This document shows, in pieces, positions 11,296 to 22,515 of a stretch of 64,000 nucleotides of DNA. The position numbers were made by a program, and so were the translations under genes. The DNA is from Pochonia chlamydosporia 170 (taxonomy: Eukaryota; Ascomycota; Sordariomycetes; Hypocreales; Clavicipitaceae): the NCBI RefSeq assembly GCF_001653235.2, contig NW_019154045.1, positions 248,001 through 312,000 on the forward strand. The letters are read 5' to 3'. How positions within the stretch are numbered: the stretch's first letter is position 1; the number at the start of each line of letters is the position of its first letter. Below the pieces are notes generated by a model. That model was not told where the DNA came from. It ran no database searches and saw only the letters and a list, made by a program, of their open reading frames with translations.

Positions 11296-12143
11296 TATTA
11301 TTTTCACGGACCTAGACTTTGGTTCTCTCGGCCAGCCAGATAGAACGTTATGTAAAATGTCCTCGATGCGAAGAAAAGGATTCCTGGTATACACATTACT
11401 TGATAGCGAAGACTGAAATTTCGGAGCACCGTCATTCATAAATTAAACCAACCAGAGCTGGGACTGTCGTCCGGCCAGTGTCTCACAACACGTTCATTCA
11501 GGGCTGGGGAACGTAGGTCGACGACCGAATTTTATGGAATTGGAAGGGCAAGTGGTGATTTTTACAAAATTGGACAAACCTGCTGTCTAACAGCTGTTGG
11601 TATTGGGGCATGCGCTGGACTGTGGGAAAGAAGTATTTCGCATGCATGATGTCATCTGGACGCAACGCAGCAACTCGGGTCGAGTTCCGTAAACCCAATA
11701 TTAGTGACCTGTCTATGTCCACAGCTTCTACATTTTAACTCTTTGGTGAGTTCCCCGCAGTGCGCCACATTGCACTAGGTGTAGTAATGAGTGCTATCCC
11801 TGAAGTGGCCCAGGATCTAGTGTGAGGATCAAGCAGGTAGCTTGAAGTAGAATAAAACGATTCGCAAATGATGGTCGAATTATAGCTTCGGACATTGACG
11901 TTTCTGAGTAATATTTGAAGTCTGGAAGTCTTAACAATTCAGTAATGGCAGTTGATGGGATATTACAGTCACGTATCAAATGCCAAATCCTGGTAGACAA
12001 GTCCATGATGGCAACCTCACGTCACCGGTATCTCACGGCTGCAGGCACGTTACTGTGGACTCGGGATGCTCCTACGAAATAAATACGCTCCAGAATGTCT
12101 TGAAGAGGTCTCGGAATAAATCCCTCATTATTTTCTGTTAACA
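11296..12143. other. Stretch without a supported gene
   Basis: Contains two reverse-strand open frames (11498-11722, 74 codons; 11794-12006, 70 codons) that resemble nothing I recognise and lack mutual splice support. They could be remnants or chance frames. Confidence 0.4.
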
Positions 12144-13003
12144 ATGGAGTCTCTACCTGTGACAAGTGAGAGCTACGGTGAGCCTACTTCCAAGAAGGAC
12201 GCCGTGCTTCTTGGGACGTCCTCCATCACCCAGGTAGGCTTGGCGATACAAAACAACACTTCTGAGGGTCTTAAATTGATGTGGATTTCAGGACTTCAAG
12301 CCAATTAAAAATGTCTGCGCCCATCTAAACGCCTTCCACGCTTACGCAGATGACCTGAGTCGATCAGTTGAGACAAACCACTTCTGCAGCCAGATAAGTA
12401 GGTCCGAGGGTGCAATCCGCTCCCAACCATGTGTCATAACTGACAAAATAAACAATTAGACAGTGATGTTCGGCAGTGCCTCCTATACGACTCTCCGGAT
12501 GCCAATGCCAGACTTATTGGTGTAGAATATATGATCACACCGCGGCTTTATGAGTCTCTTCCGCCCGACGAGCGACGGCTATGACACTCGCATGTCTACG
12601 AAGTAAAGTCTGGTATGCTTGTGATGCCGAATCGCGTGATTCCACAGACACCGTGGGACATGGCGGAGAACAAGGAGATGGAAGAGATTGTCAAGCTGTA
12701 CGGGAAAACATATCATCTGTGGCAGACAGACAGAGGGGATAAGTTGCCACTTGGGGAACCACGGTTGATGACAAGTTATATAAGTGACGGGCAGTTGGAC
12801 TTTAAGAAGGTGGAGGACAGGGACAGGCGCTTCGGAACCGACTACAGGGAGAAGAGGGATGCAAGACAGGGAATCCCGACCCCGGACATACACAAGGGTA
12901 AGTTTACGGCTTGGGGCTTACAGCTTATGGAAAATTTGTATTCCCGCACGGCACTGTTGCTAATCGTTGGTTCTTAGATGCGGATTCATACTGGAAGGAT
13001 TGA
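12144..13003 (+). pseudogene. DUF1264 / oil body-associated protein-like gene interrupted by an in-frame TGA
   Basis: Four exons (12144-12233, 12292-12397, 12460-12897, 12978-13003) splice cleanly into a 219-codon DUF1264 (OBAP-type) frame: [112 protein letters not shown] and a final ADSYWKD. Homologues have Trp before HSHV, but here codon 107 (12582-12584) is TGA. Every other codon, all six splice sites and the stop are intact, so the lesion is a single base. It is either a recent nonsense mutation, a sequencing error, or a read-through site (the next base is C). In plants the family coats oil bodies; the fungal role is unclear. If the stop is real, the product ends after 106 residues. Confidence 0.8.
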
Positions 13004-15860
13004 GCGTATGTAGATGTTGCGGCCTTGAGGCGAGGAACATGACTTATTATTTCTGCTCTACACTTGCTATTCTGATTCAGAATAAAAAATTTCGGCATAT
13101 CCACTCTCCCTGTTAAGGCTTATTGGCAGATATTGGTCCATCCGTCAATTGTATGGTGTTCTTCAAGTAATACTGGGATTGGAACTGAGCAAGTGTGGAA
13201 CCGATGATTCAGGACATGGGAATGTGATTTATCACGACGATCAGCAACTAAAAAATGCATGCGTGGCCATGGCCTAATGCAGAATCTATAAGCTAGGGGT
13301 CCATGGGATGGGTGGCTTACGGTCAAGAGTCTCCGGGCTCAGCTCGTCGGTTGAGTTGGGAGAATAACCCAAGACACCTAAATAAGAGCCGAATAAAGCT
13401 CCACGTTTGCAACTATTAAGCCACCTCGGGATACGTTCAGTTACGAAAAGCTTCCCAAAATGTCGACTTTCTTTGGAACCGGCGAGTTGGGGCGAGATCT
13501 ATATCTAGATGCAAGTCCCGCCCATCTCAATCGGAGCAAATAAACTGGAGGATCGGCCAATTGAGAGGCAGAATCTACACCAACTGCACGTTATTGTGGG
13601 GAGTCAGGCCACTTTGACGACTGTTTTGGATGGGCAGGGTCAATCTGATCCGGGGCTTCTTAACCGGTCTAACTAAGAACCCCTATCACACGCACATAAT
13701 AACATAGATCTCTTCAAATGGTCTCGCTTCATCCTCTGTACTGAGTCTTTTCACGAAACCAGTGGCATAAGGAAAGATTTAAAGCTCGCTGCCGTTGGTT
13801 TTGTTTCCTCCTTCCATTTCCCAAGTGCCACCTCTTTCGACAGAGTCAGCTGCTCCCACACTAGACGAAAGCGAGTTGAGAATGACTTAGCGACGACTGC
13901 ATAGCCATGCAGCAAGAGGCGGGAAAACCCATTCTGCTTGACATCCCAGCGGGGTGCATAGCGGAGACGACCCAAAGAAACGTGCCAGACATCGATGTTA
14001 TCGTACAGGAACTAGCCAACATGGACAAACGATTGCGGAGCTTTAGAAAACGACAACGTGAAGCTATCGAAGAGAGCAGTTTGACGTACAGCTCTATAGA
14101 CTCTGAAAATGACTCTCCTGAACATATTAACAGTCGGCAAGACCTTGTCAACTAGGTACCTAATCGTGAACCTTGCTCCCTTTTGCCATGCTGCTTTACT
14201 GACTGTTTAGATACATGTCACAGGCCAGTTGACGAATCCTTGCTTCACTTTTGCACATATGATCTGAAACGACACGTTTATCCAAAGAGAGTTTTTCGGG
14301 GCCATCTTGGGCCATCTTTGGCCAAGCCGGGCCTTGTTGGGTTGTGCCTGTTGGTAAAAGGCACAATGGAGGTTTAATGAGGAGTCACTACTTATGAGCC
14401 AGGCAATGAGTCGCCAACTTTCTATTATAGAAGATTATTCTGTGGAGAAACGTAGTACGGTGGTTATGAATTTCGAGATGTTTGACATGTCGTGTATTTG
14501 GGCATTTGAAGTTAGCTACTATGAGCAATGAAATTTAGTCATGTTGGGATAACTACGTTGACACCAACTCATCATGAGGCTTCCACGTGCTGACTCGCAA
14601 ATAGAGCAGAACTTGGTGCGACTTTTTCCAGTAGCTGCCGAGTTGGTGATACAACAAAACCGGTCAATAATGCCAGACGTGTTCCAGCGGCCTTGACGTA
14701 GACCTCCAGTGATGTTAGCGAATACTCAATAACAAAGTCAAACCCTCACGATCCGTCAATAATAGTACGCTGGTACCTAAAATATACTTTCGTGTGGGAT
14801 CAGGATGGAATCTTTTCCTCAGACGTACTCCTCCACAAGGGCGCAAAACGCGCAATGCCTGCCCTTGCTTGACAGGGCCGAGATCCATACCTGAAGCTCG
14901 CTGCCAGTGGCCGGAAGAGTTCTAGACCCAAGGCCTTGTTCAAGTCTATGGATGCGTAAACCAATCACAAGTAGTGGAGTTAGGCCTGGGATATGGCGTT
15001 TGGAATTTAAGCATCTGGAGCCAGACCGACATAGAGGCGTCTGTTCGATGCACAACTTGTGGACAAGGTCGATTGTTAAATAGCATGGTCTGCATGCCGA
15101 ATTGGCTGTTTCCCAGAGTCCTGGGATTACAGTCTTGCTTCCCCCAGCACCGCAATCGTGCGGTGTCTCCCGATGTGCCAGAGGGTATCTCACTCATGTA
15201 AGCTGACCATGTTACTGCCTTGGTTATTGTCTTCGACTTCCACTCGTCGTAACGCAGCTGAATGCTTTGGTGTGTATTCTGAGATTTTGAGCTTTCCTAT
15301 GAACTCAAATAATCCAGGTACACCGTCATACTATGCATCATGTTCCTCGATCAAGTTGTAAGCGCAGAAGTGCAGTCTGGACATGTATCACATGGTCAAC
15401 CAGGACAGGCTGCGAGTCAAGCACAATCTGTAAGAGTAGCGAGCAACAACTCCTGAGAAATCTCAGCATGTCTGACTGATTATTTCGAAAGATGGTGGGC
15501 CAGACTCGATCTAGCATCCCAAGTGTGGGCCATTTACCTTGTTGGCGGACTTCCTGCCGGCTGCCCTGGCCTAATTCGCAAGTCCCTGGCCGTCAGAGAG
15601 TCTGACGCTTCGCCTATGCAATGTGACAGGTTACAAGTAGCCTACGCAATTTGGTATGCTGGGGTAAGGCCGTTGGATATCCGCCCCCTGACGTCAGTGG
15701 AAGATCTTTCGTTGGAAACTGAGTCGTCTGCCTTTTTCGTCTCAGGTGATGAATGTGTGCACGAGAAGTAATATATGCTCACGCGGTCTGCTATCTGCAT
15801 TTCATTACCTCTGAAAAGCAAGTTCGTCGCACGCATTGCACTCTAACCTGGACAATAAAC
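13004..15860. other. Gene-poor stretch
   Basis: Nearly 2.9 kb without a gene I can support. The best open frame is forward 13907-14155 (82 codons), which is Lys/Arg/Glu-rich in its second half (DKRLRSFRKRQREA) and matches nothing I know. A 10-base direct repeat (GGGCCATCTT twice) lies at 14299-14318. Reverse frames around 14819-15197 overlap forward ones and look like chance. Confidence 0.4.
14299..14318. repeat. 10-base direct repeat, two adjacent copies
   Basis: GGGCCATCTT occurs twice back to back, followed by the related TGGCCAAGCCGGGCC. The function is unknown, and it may be simple slippage. Confidence 0.5.
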
Positions 15861-16604
15861 ATGGTGTCATCCACTTTTCCCCACGAGGGAGCAGACTTCC
15901 AGACCATCGAGACTGCCCAAGGCAGTGTTGTAGTATCTACTGATCTTCTCACGACATCGAATGCCGCGGCGGACGAAAACTTCAATATTCTCTTGAAGCC
16001 GAACACCGACGTTGTCGGCAAAACATCGTCGTCGTCCACGTCTAGCCCTAGCGTTGCTGAGGATGAGATCGAATCGCCAAACATTGCATCTATGCCATTG
16101 CAATATCCAGAAGCGAGCAATATCACTGTTGATAACCCGTCAACTTACAAAATTCCCGAAGTCTGGCCTGTCGACCCCGATCTTCATGAGTTGGATTCCT
16201 TCGACTATGAGCAACCACGAGGCGAAGCAGGAATACCAGCGGATCAGCCATTCGCTCAACCTAGCGAAATCGCGCCTTTACCTCTTAATACTGCGGGCCC
16301 CGTCAATCCATCAGACACAGCACCTGCCACAATACCGCCTGGGCCAGTTATACCGTCTTTGGTGTTGAATGGCAACAGTTTAGATTCCGAGCCGCCATCG
16401 CAGCCAGCAAGCACTGAACCTATTCCCTCCTATATGACGCCCGAAGCTATTCGGGCTAGGAATTTGATACTCAGCTGCAACCTCCCAAGACGGACTGGGA
16501 AAATTACGGGTAGAGCCCGAAGTCCTGAACGGCACGTATCGTTCTCGGATGACCCCAAACCTTCCAAGCGACAAAAGTTGGATAGCAACTGCTGTAATCG
16601 CTAA
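15861..16604 (+). CDS. Orphan Ser/Pro-rich protein with a basic C-terminal motif
   Basis: A single open frame gives 247 residues from the ATG at 15861. An upstream in-frame ATG at 15753 would add 36 residues that look noncoding. Composition is low complexity: a Ser-rich tract (KTSSSSTSSPSVAEDE), a long Pro/Ala-rich middle, then a conserved-looking tail, MTPEAIRARNLILSCNLPR, RSPERHVSFSDD and PKPSKRQKL. The last is a good nuclear localisation motif, and SPERHVSFSD resembles a phospho-site or docking segment. No domain is recognised. The length of the frame and the sharper composition of the tail argue for a real, probably nuclear, disordered protein. It stands alone in a gene-poor area. Confidence 0.55.
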   Translation: MVSSTFPHEGADFQTIETAQGSVVVSTDLLTTSNAAADENFNILLKPNTDVVGKTSSSSTSSPSVAEDEIESPNIASMPLQYPEASNITVDNPSTYKIPEVWPVDPDLHELDSFDYEQPRGEAGIPADQPFAQPSEIAPLPLNTAGPVNPSDTAPATIPPGPVIPSLVLNGNSLDSEPPSQPASTEPIPSYMTPEAIRARNLILSCNLPRRTGKITGRARSPERHVSFSDDPKPSKRQKLDSNCCNR

Positions 16605-19264
16605 GTTCGCTACGGAATTCGTCAGGCTGGATCTAGGAAGAATCTCAAGTATGTTTGAGGCAAGGAGTACGTGTTCGCGTCTACATTTTAGGCTTTGTTG
16701 TTGTTGTCTTGAGACATATTTACGACTTCGATACCCCGATATAAAAGTAGTGGATGTGCGCACTCTGCGCTTTTTGTTTTCATGGTTGTGTTGGTGCACC
16801 TCACTGCAGATAGCATGAGAGAAATACTTTTCTATGCATATATTCATCCTTTTTGTGGATATTGGAGTGTTCACCATCTTCACACGGGCCTATTGTTGCT
16901 GTGCTAGAGCTGGAGAGGGCTGGTAAATGACACTGTTACAGGTAGGAGTGCTATATTCAGAGGTCGCCTAAATATACCGTTATACCAGCGACCGACGGAT
17001 GGGCAAAACACGTATCGCAACTTGAACGAATCATTTCCACGTCAGGCTTGGGGCTGCAATGCGAATAGTTCCGGAGCAGTACCTCCGCCACATCTGGAGG
17101 AATGTCTGCATCAAACGGCCGGGAGAAAGCCGCTATGCACACGAAATGGGCTACCTACCTAGGCACTGTGGATAGACAGTCAAAGTCGATGTGTCCGCAT
17201 GTTCTGGACCAATTCTGTTCTCACAGGAACAACATGCCCGACACTCCATACTCCCTCAACAAATAAGATACCACGACGAACCAATGATTCGCGTTTTTAG
17301 ATCCGAGACAGATTTGCCTCGGAGCATTTGCTCCTTGACCAACCTAGTAAGGTAGAGTGTTTTATGGCGGGTAGATCATCGCCAGAGAGCGGAACAGAAC
17401 AGAACGGGAACAAGACGGACAAGGAAGTGGATTTTAACTGATACCCTAAGCTTTAAACTCTGTAGCGGATGCCTGCAATGGCAGGAGGGAAAAACTGTCG
17501 GACTGGGTAGCTCTCCTCCACGGTGATCATGATGTCCACACAACAGGCCAGGCCACTGCCATCCTACACCCTTGCGCCTGGGCGCATGATGGTGCCGCCC
17601 CATTTTGTGCAGCCATTCGGCGATGCCATGCCGAAGTAGGAGAACTAGAAAAGCCTTCCGCACCTGAGCGGGATATTGGGTACTGAAAATATTGTAGATT
17701 TGGCGGATGTTGAGGATGAACGTTGATGTCGCTGTGACGTGTATCACTTTTGCCAGTCGCCGACTTGCATCATCACTACGCCATGATACATGCTGCCAAG
17801 AAGATTTGCCAATGAGTTCTGCATACTTCTGCCTACATCTAAATACCCCAAAAAATGTACCCCCATGCTTGTTTTCGGTAGCTACTTTTGCGGATCGCGT
17901 TGGGGAGCTCATGGTGTAGAAACTATTTCTCGGCAAAGTGCTACTGCAATACAGAGGAGTTTTATAAGATTGGTCAATGAAGCGGCCATCGTACCGATGC
18001 ATCAGGGAACCTTATTGGGGTTCACATTACCATCATCTAGGTCAAGCCCTTGATTTTGCAATGCTTGGATCTGCTTATGCTACAAGCGGCAAAGTCCACA
18101 TGCCCATCTTGGTCTACCTGTAATCCGTACCGAAATGTGACGTAAATGTCCCTGTCTTCGTCTGTAAGTTGTTTTAAGCCTTCAGGCTGCGAGTAGTGGT
18201 AACAATGTAATTGTCATCATTTGCTGTTGCCACTTTGGCTTGATATAAATATTCACCTCGACCTGAGCGTCTAGCACTCCAACGACTCTACCAGGCGCAA
18301 CATTAATGTTTAATTTATAATTTGTACTATCCCTTGTAAAACAGTACATAAAAAAAATCCTAATTTATTAGGTTCCTTAGATGCCTACAACGCCGCAAGA
18401 TTCGCGAAAGCACCGTACCCGAGACCATGGTTATCTGTTCCATGGCAGAATAACGCAATAACAAGCAGAAGACGTCTCTCTTTCGAATACCTTTGTAAAA
18501 AGATGTGTAAATTTGAATAGAAACTGTGATAATATAGTAGGGCCTCCTCTGACTTTCGGTTCGTTGCCGTCTCTAATTGTTGTCTAGGAATAGATTGCAC
18601 GAACGCATGCGAAAGCGAAGAAGAATAATGACTGTACTATAGAAGTTACGACTAGTCTCAAAAGTAAAAGAGTGTGCTGGCTAAAACCAAAAAAATAGAC
18701 AATAGTGGGAAATAGATCAAACCATAGAGCCGGTCAAAATAGAGCATCTTAAAGTATCCGTTTGCATTGCATAACTCGGTTGGGAATCTAAGTCCATTAG
18801 ACTTATACTAAATACGACAGATCTCTATATGATACTGGTATGCTAGGCAATATAGGTGATTTATGTGGCACCTAAAACACTATCGCGCGCACAGTTTTAT
18901 TTGGAGATCGCAAACAGGGTGTGCAGCAATGAAGCAGGTCGCATAGCCGGCCAAGCCATACTACGCTTGGATGTACACGTCATAGATATCAATGAATTAA
19001 ATCTGATTGCAATGCTGGCAAAAGATCCATCGAAAAAATATACTAACAGAAGTACAATTGGTTCGCCGTAGAAATCCACTCCATGACGACAGAGATGCAT
19101 CACTAGGAATTGTGGGCTGCTGGCAACAATGCAGTCAGGAGGGAAGTCAGCCTTGAAGTTTCTGTGCCAGCTTTGATACTATTATTTAAGATTTTATTCT
19201 CATCTTATGTTTGATATCAGCAAAAGAGCTCGTTCTCCCAACACCTTACTCTCCTCAATCCGCC
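16605..19264. other. Gene-poor, partly AT-rich stretch
   Basis: About 2.7 kb with no supported gene. The longest frame is reverse 17376-18002 (208 codons); it has no domain I recognise and a His/Pro-rich biased stretch, so I do not call it. From about 18290 to 18860 the DNA is AT-rich with an A8 run and a small inverted repeat (CCTAAT..ATTAGG, 18359-18372). This could be degraded repeat DNA, but no element ends were seen. Confidence 0.4.
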
Positions 19265-20320
19265 ATGACGTCGCAATTCAAAGATGGTAAGCTATCCTCA
19301 ACACAAGACAGCCGGGCATTACTAACACAGAGATACCAATGCGACAGAAAAGAATATCCCCATCTCGAAACAGGAGTTTCCCGGCAGGGATCGAGATATG
19401 CCCGATCCCAAGCCCGTCCGCGAGGAGCTGCCCGATGCTGGTGGAACAACCAAAACGTACAAAGCGGCAAATAAACTCCAAGGCAAAAGAGCGCTCATAA
19501 CGGGCGGTGATAGTGGGATAGGAGCAGCGACAGCAGTCCTATTTGCCAAAGAAGGCGCCACATCAACAATAGTATATCTTCCCGACGAAGAGCACGATGC
19601 GCAAGACACCAAGAAACAGGTTGAGGCGCTTGGGGGAACATGTTATCTCTTCTCCACAGACCTTGTCGACAGGGAAAACTGTCAAAAAGCAGTCGATTTT
19701 GCTATGGAAAACATGAATGGAATAGACATACTTTTCAATAACGCAGCGTGTCAGTTGTACTCTGTTCTGAATGGATATGACAGCGCTAACTTGGCCGAAT
19801 AGATCAAATGATGGTTGAGGACATTCTCGACCTGTCAGATGACCAATGGGTTCACACGTTCAACATTAACATGCATTCGTACTTTTTTATGGCGAAATAT
19901 GCTCTCAAGCATATGAAGCGCGGCTCTGTCATCATAAACAACGCTTCTATCAATGCATATATCGGTCGCCCAGATCTGTTGGATTATACGTCGACCAAAG
20001 GAGGCATAATCTCATTCACGAGAGGGCTCAGCAACCAATACATCTCAAAAGGGATCAGAGTCAATGCCGTCGCCCCAGGTCCAGGTGAGGGTGCTTTGGC
20101 CACTGTTTTATATGACATGCTGACGAAAATTGTAGTATGGACTCCATTGATTCCCGCAACGATGAACGACAAAGCACAGAAGGAATTCACCAGTCCCATG
20201 GGTCGACCAGCACAGCCCTCCGAAATCGCAACCTGTGTCGTGTTTCTGGCTTCCATGGATAGCTCATGTGTCAGTGGACAGACTTTGCACTGCAACGGCG
20301 GAGTCGTGGTAAATGGTTAG
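19265..20320 (+). CDS. SDR oxidoreductase, YgaG/glucose-ribitol dehydrogenase-like
   Basis: A probable NAD(P)-dependent oxidoreductase of 301 residues in four exons (19265-19286, 19333-19749, 19803-20084, 20136-20320). Splices were chosen by frame: DDTNATEKNIPISKQEFPGR at the start, NNAA joined to YQMMVEDILDLS, and VAPGP joined to VWTPLIPATM. Seen are LQGKRALITGGDSGIG (cofactor loop), YLPDEEHDAQDTKK, ILFNNAA, the active-site Ser in IINNASINAY, YTSTKGGIISFTR (YxxxK), and the end DSSCVSGQTLHCNGG. This subgroup includes bacterial general stress dehydrogenases; the substrate is unknown. The last intron is 51 bases and free of stops, so its retention would insert 17 residues near the substrate loop. 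The first intron is short (46 bases). Confidence 0.88.
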
Positions 20321-21025
20321 AGGGATGTTGTTGTTGAGTCGCTGGACATGACTGCCTTGGTACTAGGGTATAGGGGCGTAGTAAAAGTCACTGGGTTCAG
20401 AACTAGAAGTACAGTTTCTATTTATGGAAATTGAATCCGTGATGCAAACTATCCGAATGGAGAGAAGTATTTGTCTTTTGCTCTGTTGGTCGTACATGGT
20501 CCTCTCTGCGTATTCTTGGTGGGTTTGCACCTAGACTGCTGGATCAGAACAAACCAGAAACCGACAATGAAGATGGCTTGCAGCGATTACTTAAAGCTGT
20601 TTCCCCATTTGGGAGGCCATAGCATCATTTGGTGTATGCTCTGACTGTCAAAAACCTCAGTTCACACAGTACTTATACTGCAGAGATGGTCTTCCCTGAG
20701 CTGAGTCTACCAGTACTACCAGCAATTCAGCTGCACAAATGCCTAATTGATCAGAATAATGTGGTAGCTGTGTCACCTATTTTGAAGAAAGCTTTCCCAA
20801 TTTTATATCTCAATCATGCCAATCGATCGTCTATTTGTCGTAATCTACACGCTGCGGGTGTAGCTTGGCTCAAGTTGTTGACGTCACCAACGACTCATCA
20901 CATATCAGGTCATTGTATCATTAGACTTGATCAGAGTACCATTTGTAACAAGCGCCAGAATTTTCTGATAAACGTGGAATTTCCTTGGAATACAATCAAC
21001 ATCTCGTCATTCCACAGTGCACATC
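20321..21025. other. Intergenic, no gene seen
   Basis: About 700 bases between two forward genes. An open frame begins at 20629 and runs through into 21165, but the part before 21026 has no recognisable content and overlaps the next gene in another frame. Confidence 0.4.
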
Positions 21026-21872
21026 ATGGCTCCGCCCTCAAAACGACGAAGGCGGTCCAATCTCAAGGGCGACGCACCAACATGTTCAGAAAGCAACACC
21101 CACTCAAGGCCCTCACCCGACATGCAACACGACAGGGAGCACGAGACTCACTCAGTATCAGGTAGCGATCACGATGCAATCATCGATCCCACTCTGCTTG
21201 ATGAAGAGGTGATGCCAGAAACAGAACCACATCCGGCCAACAAAGAGGGAACTGAGAAAGGCTACGTGCTAGGCTTGGGCGGCTATAACTCTCTCAAGTC
21301 ATTCAACGGCCAATATTACTCCGGTATGGCCGTGGGCGGATCACACACCTGGAACTACGAAGACGGTGTTTGGCATGAAGTCAAGGCGGAGCCAGACTTG
21401 TGGAAGATAGACTATACGACGAACAAAAAACGAGCTAGGAAGGCTCCTGAACGAAGTGGTGCGCCCGTAGGAACCGAGTACCATTGGCTAATAGTTGCGC
21501 ACCAGGTAAGTTTTAACTCATGAAGCGATGGTTTGGAATCTGATATTGGGCCGTTATTGACGCAAACTTTTGTCCATACAGCATGTCCGAAAGATTGATG
21601 CGAATACTTATGAGACTCACCTTGAGGGATCCAAATATAAACTCGCGCATAAGGGCGCGACATCAAATACATGGTCCATCCCAACGGTCAAAGGGCAACG
21701 CGAGCGGGAGCTGGAACTACTGGAAGATGCTAAACGGCGTGTTCAGGGGTTACCACCTGTATCGGGCGCCGAGAAGGTTAAGGGTAAATTGATGGAGAAA
21801 GGCCAGCAGAAGATTGAGAAGATGTTCAGCAAGAATGGTGCAAATGAGATGGGGAAGCGGAAGAGAAACTAG
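21026..21872 (+). CDS. Conserved fungal protein of unknown function, likely nuclear
   Basis: Two exons (21026-21505, 21582-21872) give 256 residues. The protein starts MAPPSKRRRR, a strong basic targeting motif, then a charged variable region, then a highly ordered core: YVLGLGGYNSLKSFNGQYY, SGMAVGGSHTWNYEDGVW, EPDLWKIDYTTNKKRARKAP, GAPVGTEYHWLIVAHQ joined by the splice to HVRKIDANTYETHLEGSKYK. It ends in a helical basic tail (KGQQKIEKMFSKNG). I recall near-identical core sequences in other Sordariomycetes annotated only as hypothetical, so conservation is expected to be high. No enzyme motif is visible, and the basic ends and compact core suggest nucleic-acid or chromatin binding, which is inference. 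A second in-frame ATG lies three codons upstream at 21017. Confidence 0.8.
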
Positions 21873-22515
21873 CTGTAAAAAGCCAGCAAGAAATGCTGCA
21901 GTGATTAGACCGAAGTAAAACAATATGAGCAGTCAGCGATATGGCTAGGGCAGATCTGTCGGTGTGGGCGTTATCATAAACCAGAAAATGCCTTGGATTT
22001 CCCAGCGTCTCGATTCTGGCGACAATCTAGAAGGTGACAGCGAAGTGACAGCAGATAAACTGGTCATCTTTCTTCCGTGATAGGCGAGTTCTGACTATAT
22101 TGAGACTTGCAGCCGTTTAACACCGAGAATCTGACGATTTCGTCGACCAAAGTCTGGCCCAAATGTCTCTGCAGAGGCCATTTTGTCAACTTCGCGGGTA
22201 CAATGACTGGTGTGTAACACATCTTTCACTTCTAAGAAAACGAATGGCTTCACGAATGGCTTCATAAGTCATAATATCCGTAATATTGGGTACAGCCTGT
22301 TCTTGCGCCACAGGTGAAATTATGACGTAAGGTGCGCAGGCGTCATTTGTGTATCATGTATACATGCCACAAGCAATTGCAGACGTCCCTTACGTTGCGT
22401 TTGGTAGCAACTCATCAGACAAGTTTCCTAAACGCCGTAGGTCATAAAACACCTTCTTTTTCGTTTTATCACACCATTAGACTCCAGTACGGTACCACAA
22501 TTTTATATGTTCACA
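21873..22515. other. Intergenic with a 12-base tandem repeat
   Basis: No gene seen. ACGAATGGCTTC occurs twice in tandem at 22240-22263. It is the promoter region of the downstream decarboxylase-like gene. Confidence 0.45.
22240..22263. repeat. 12-base tandem duplication
   Basis: Two perfect adjacent copies of ACGAATGGCTTC lie in the intergenic region. Confidence 0.7.

Noticed and set aside
12582..12584. RIP as the cause of the TGA in the OBAP gene
   Set aside because: A TGG-to-TGA change here corresponds to C-to-T in a CpC context on the other strand, not the CpA context of RIP, and the rest of the gene is unmutated.
16380..16883. Reverse open frame of 167 codons
   Set aside because: Antisense to the orphan gene at 15861-16604, with no recognisable content.
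17376..18002. Reverse-strand open frame of 208 codons
   Set aside because: No domain or family pattern, biased composition, and no splice partners; likely chance.
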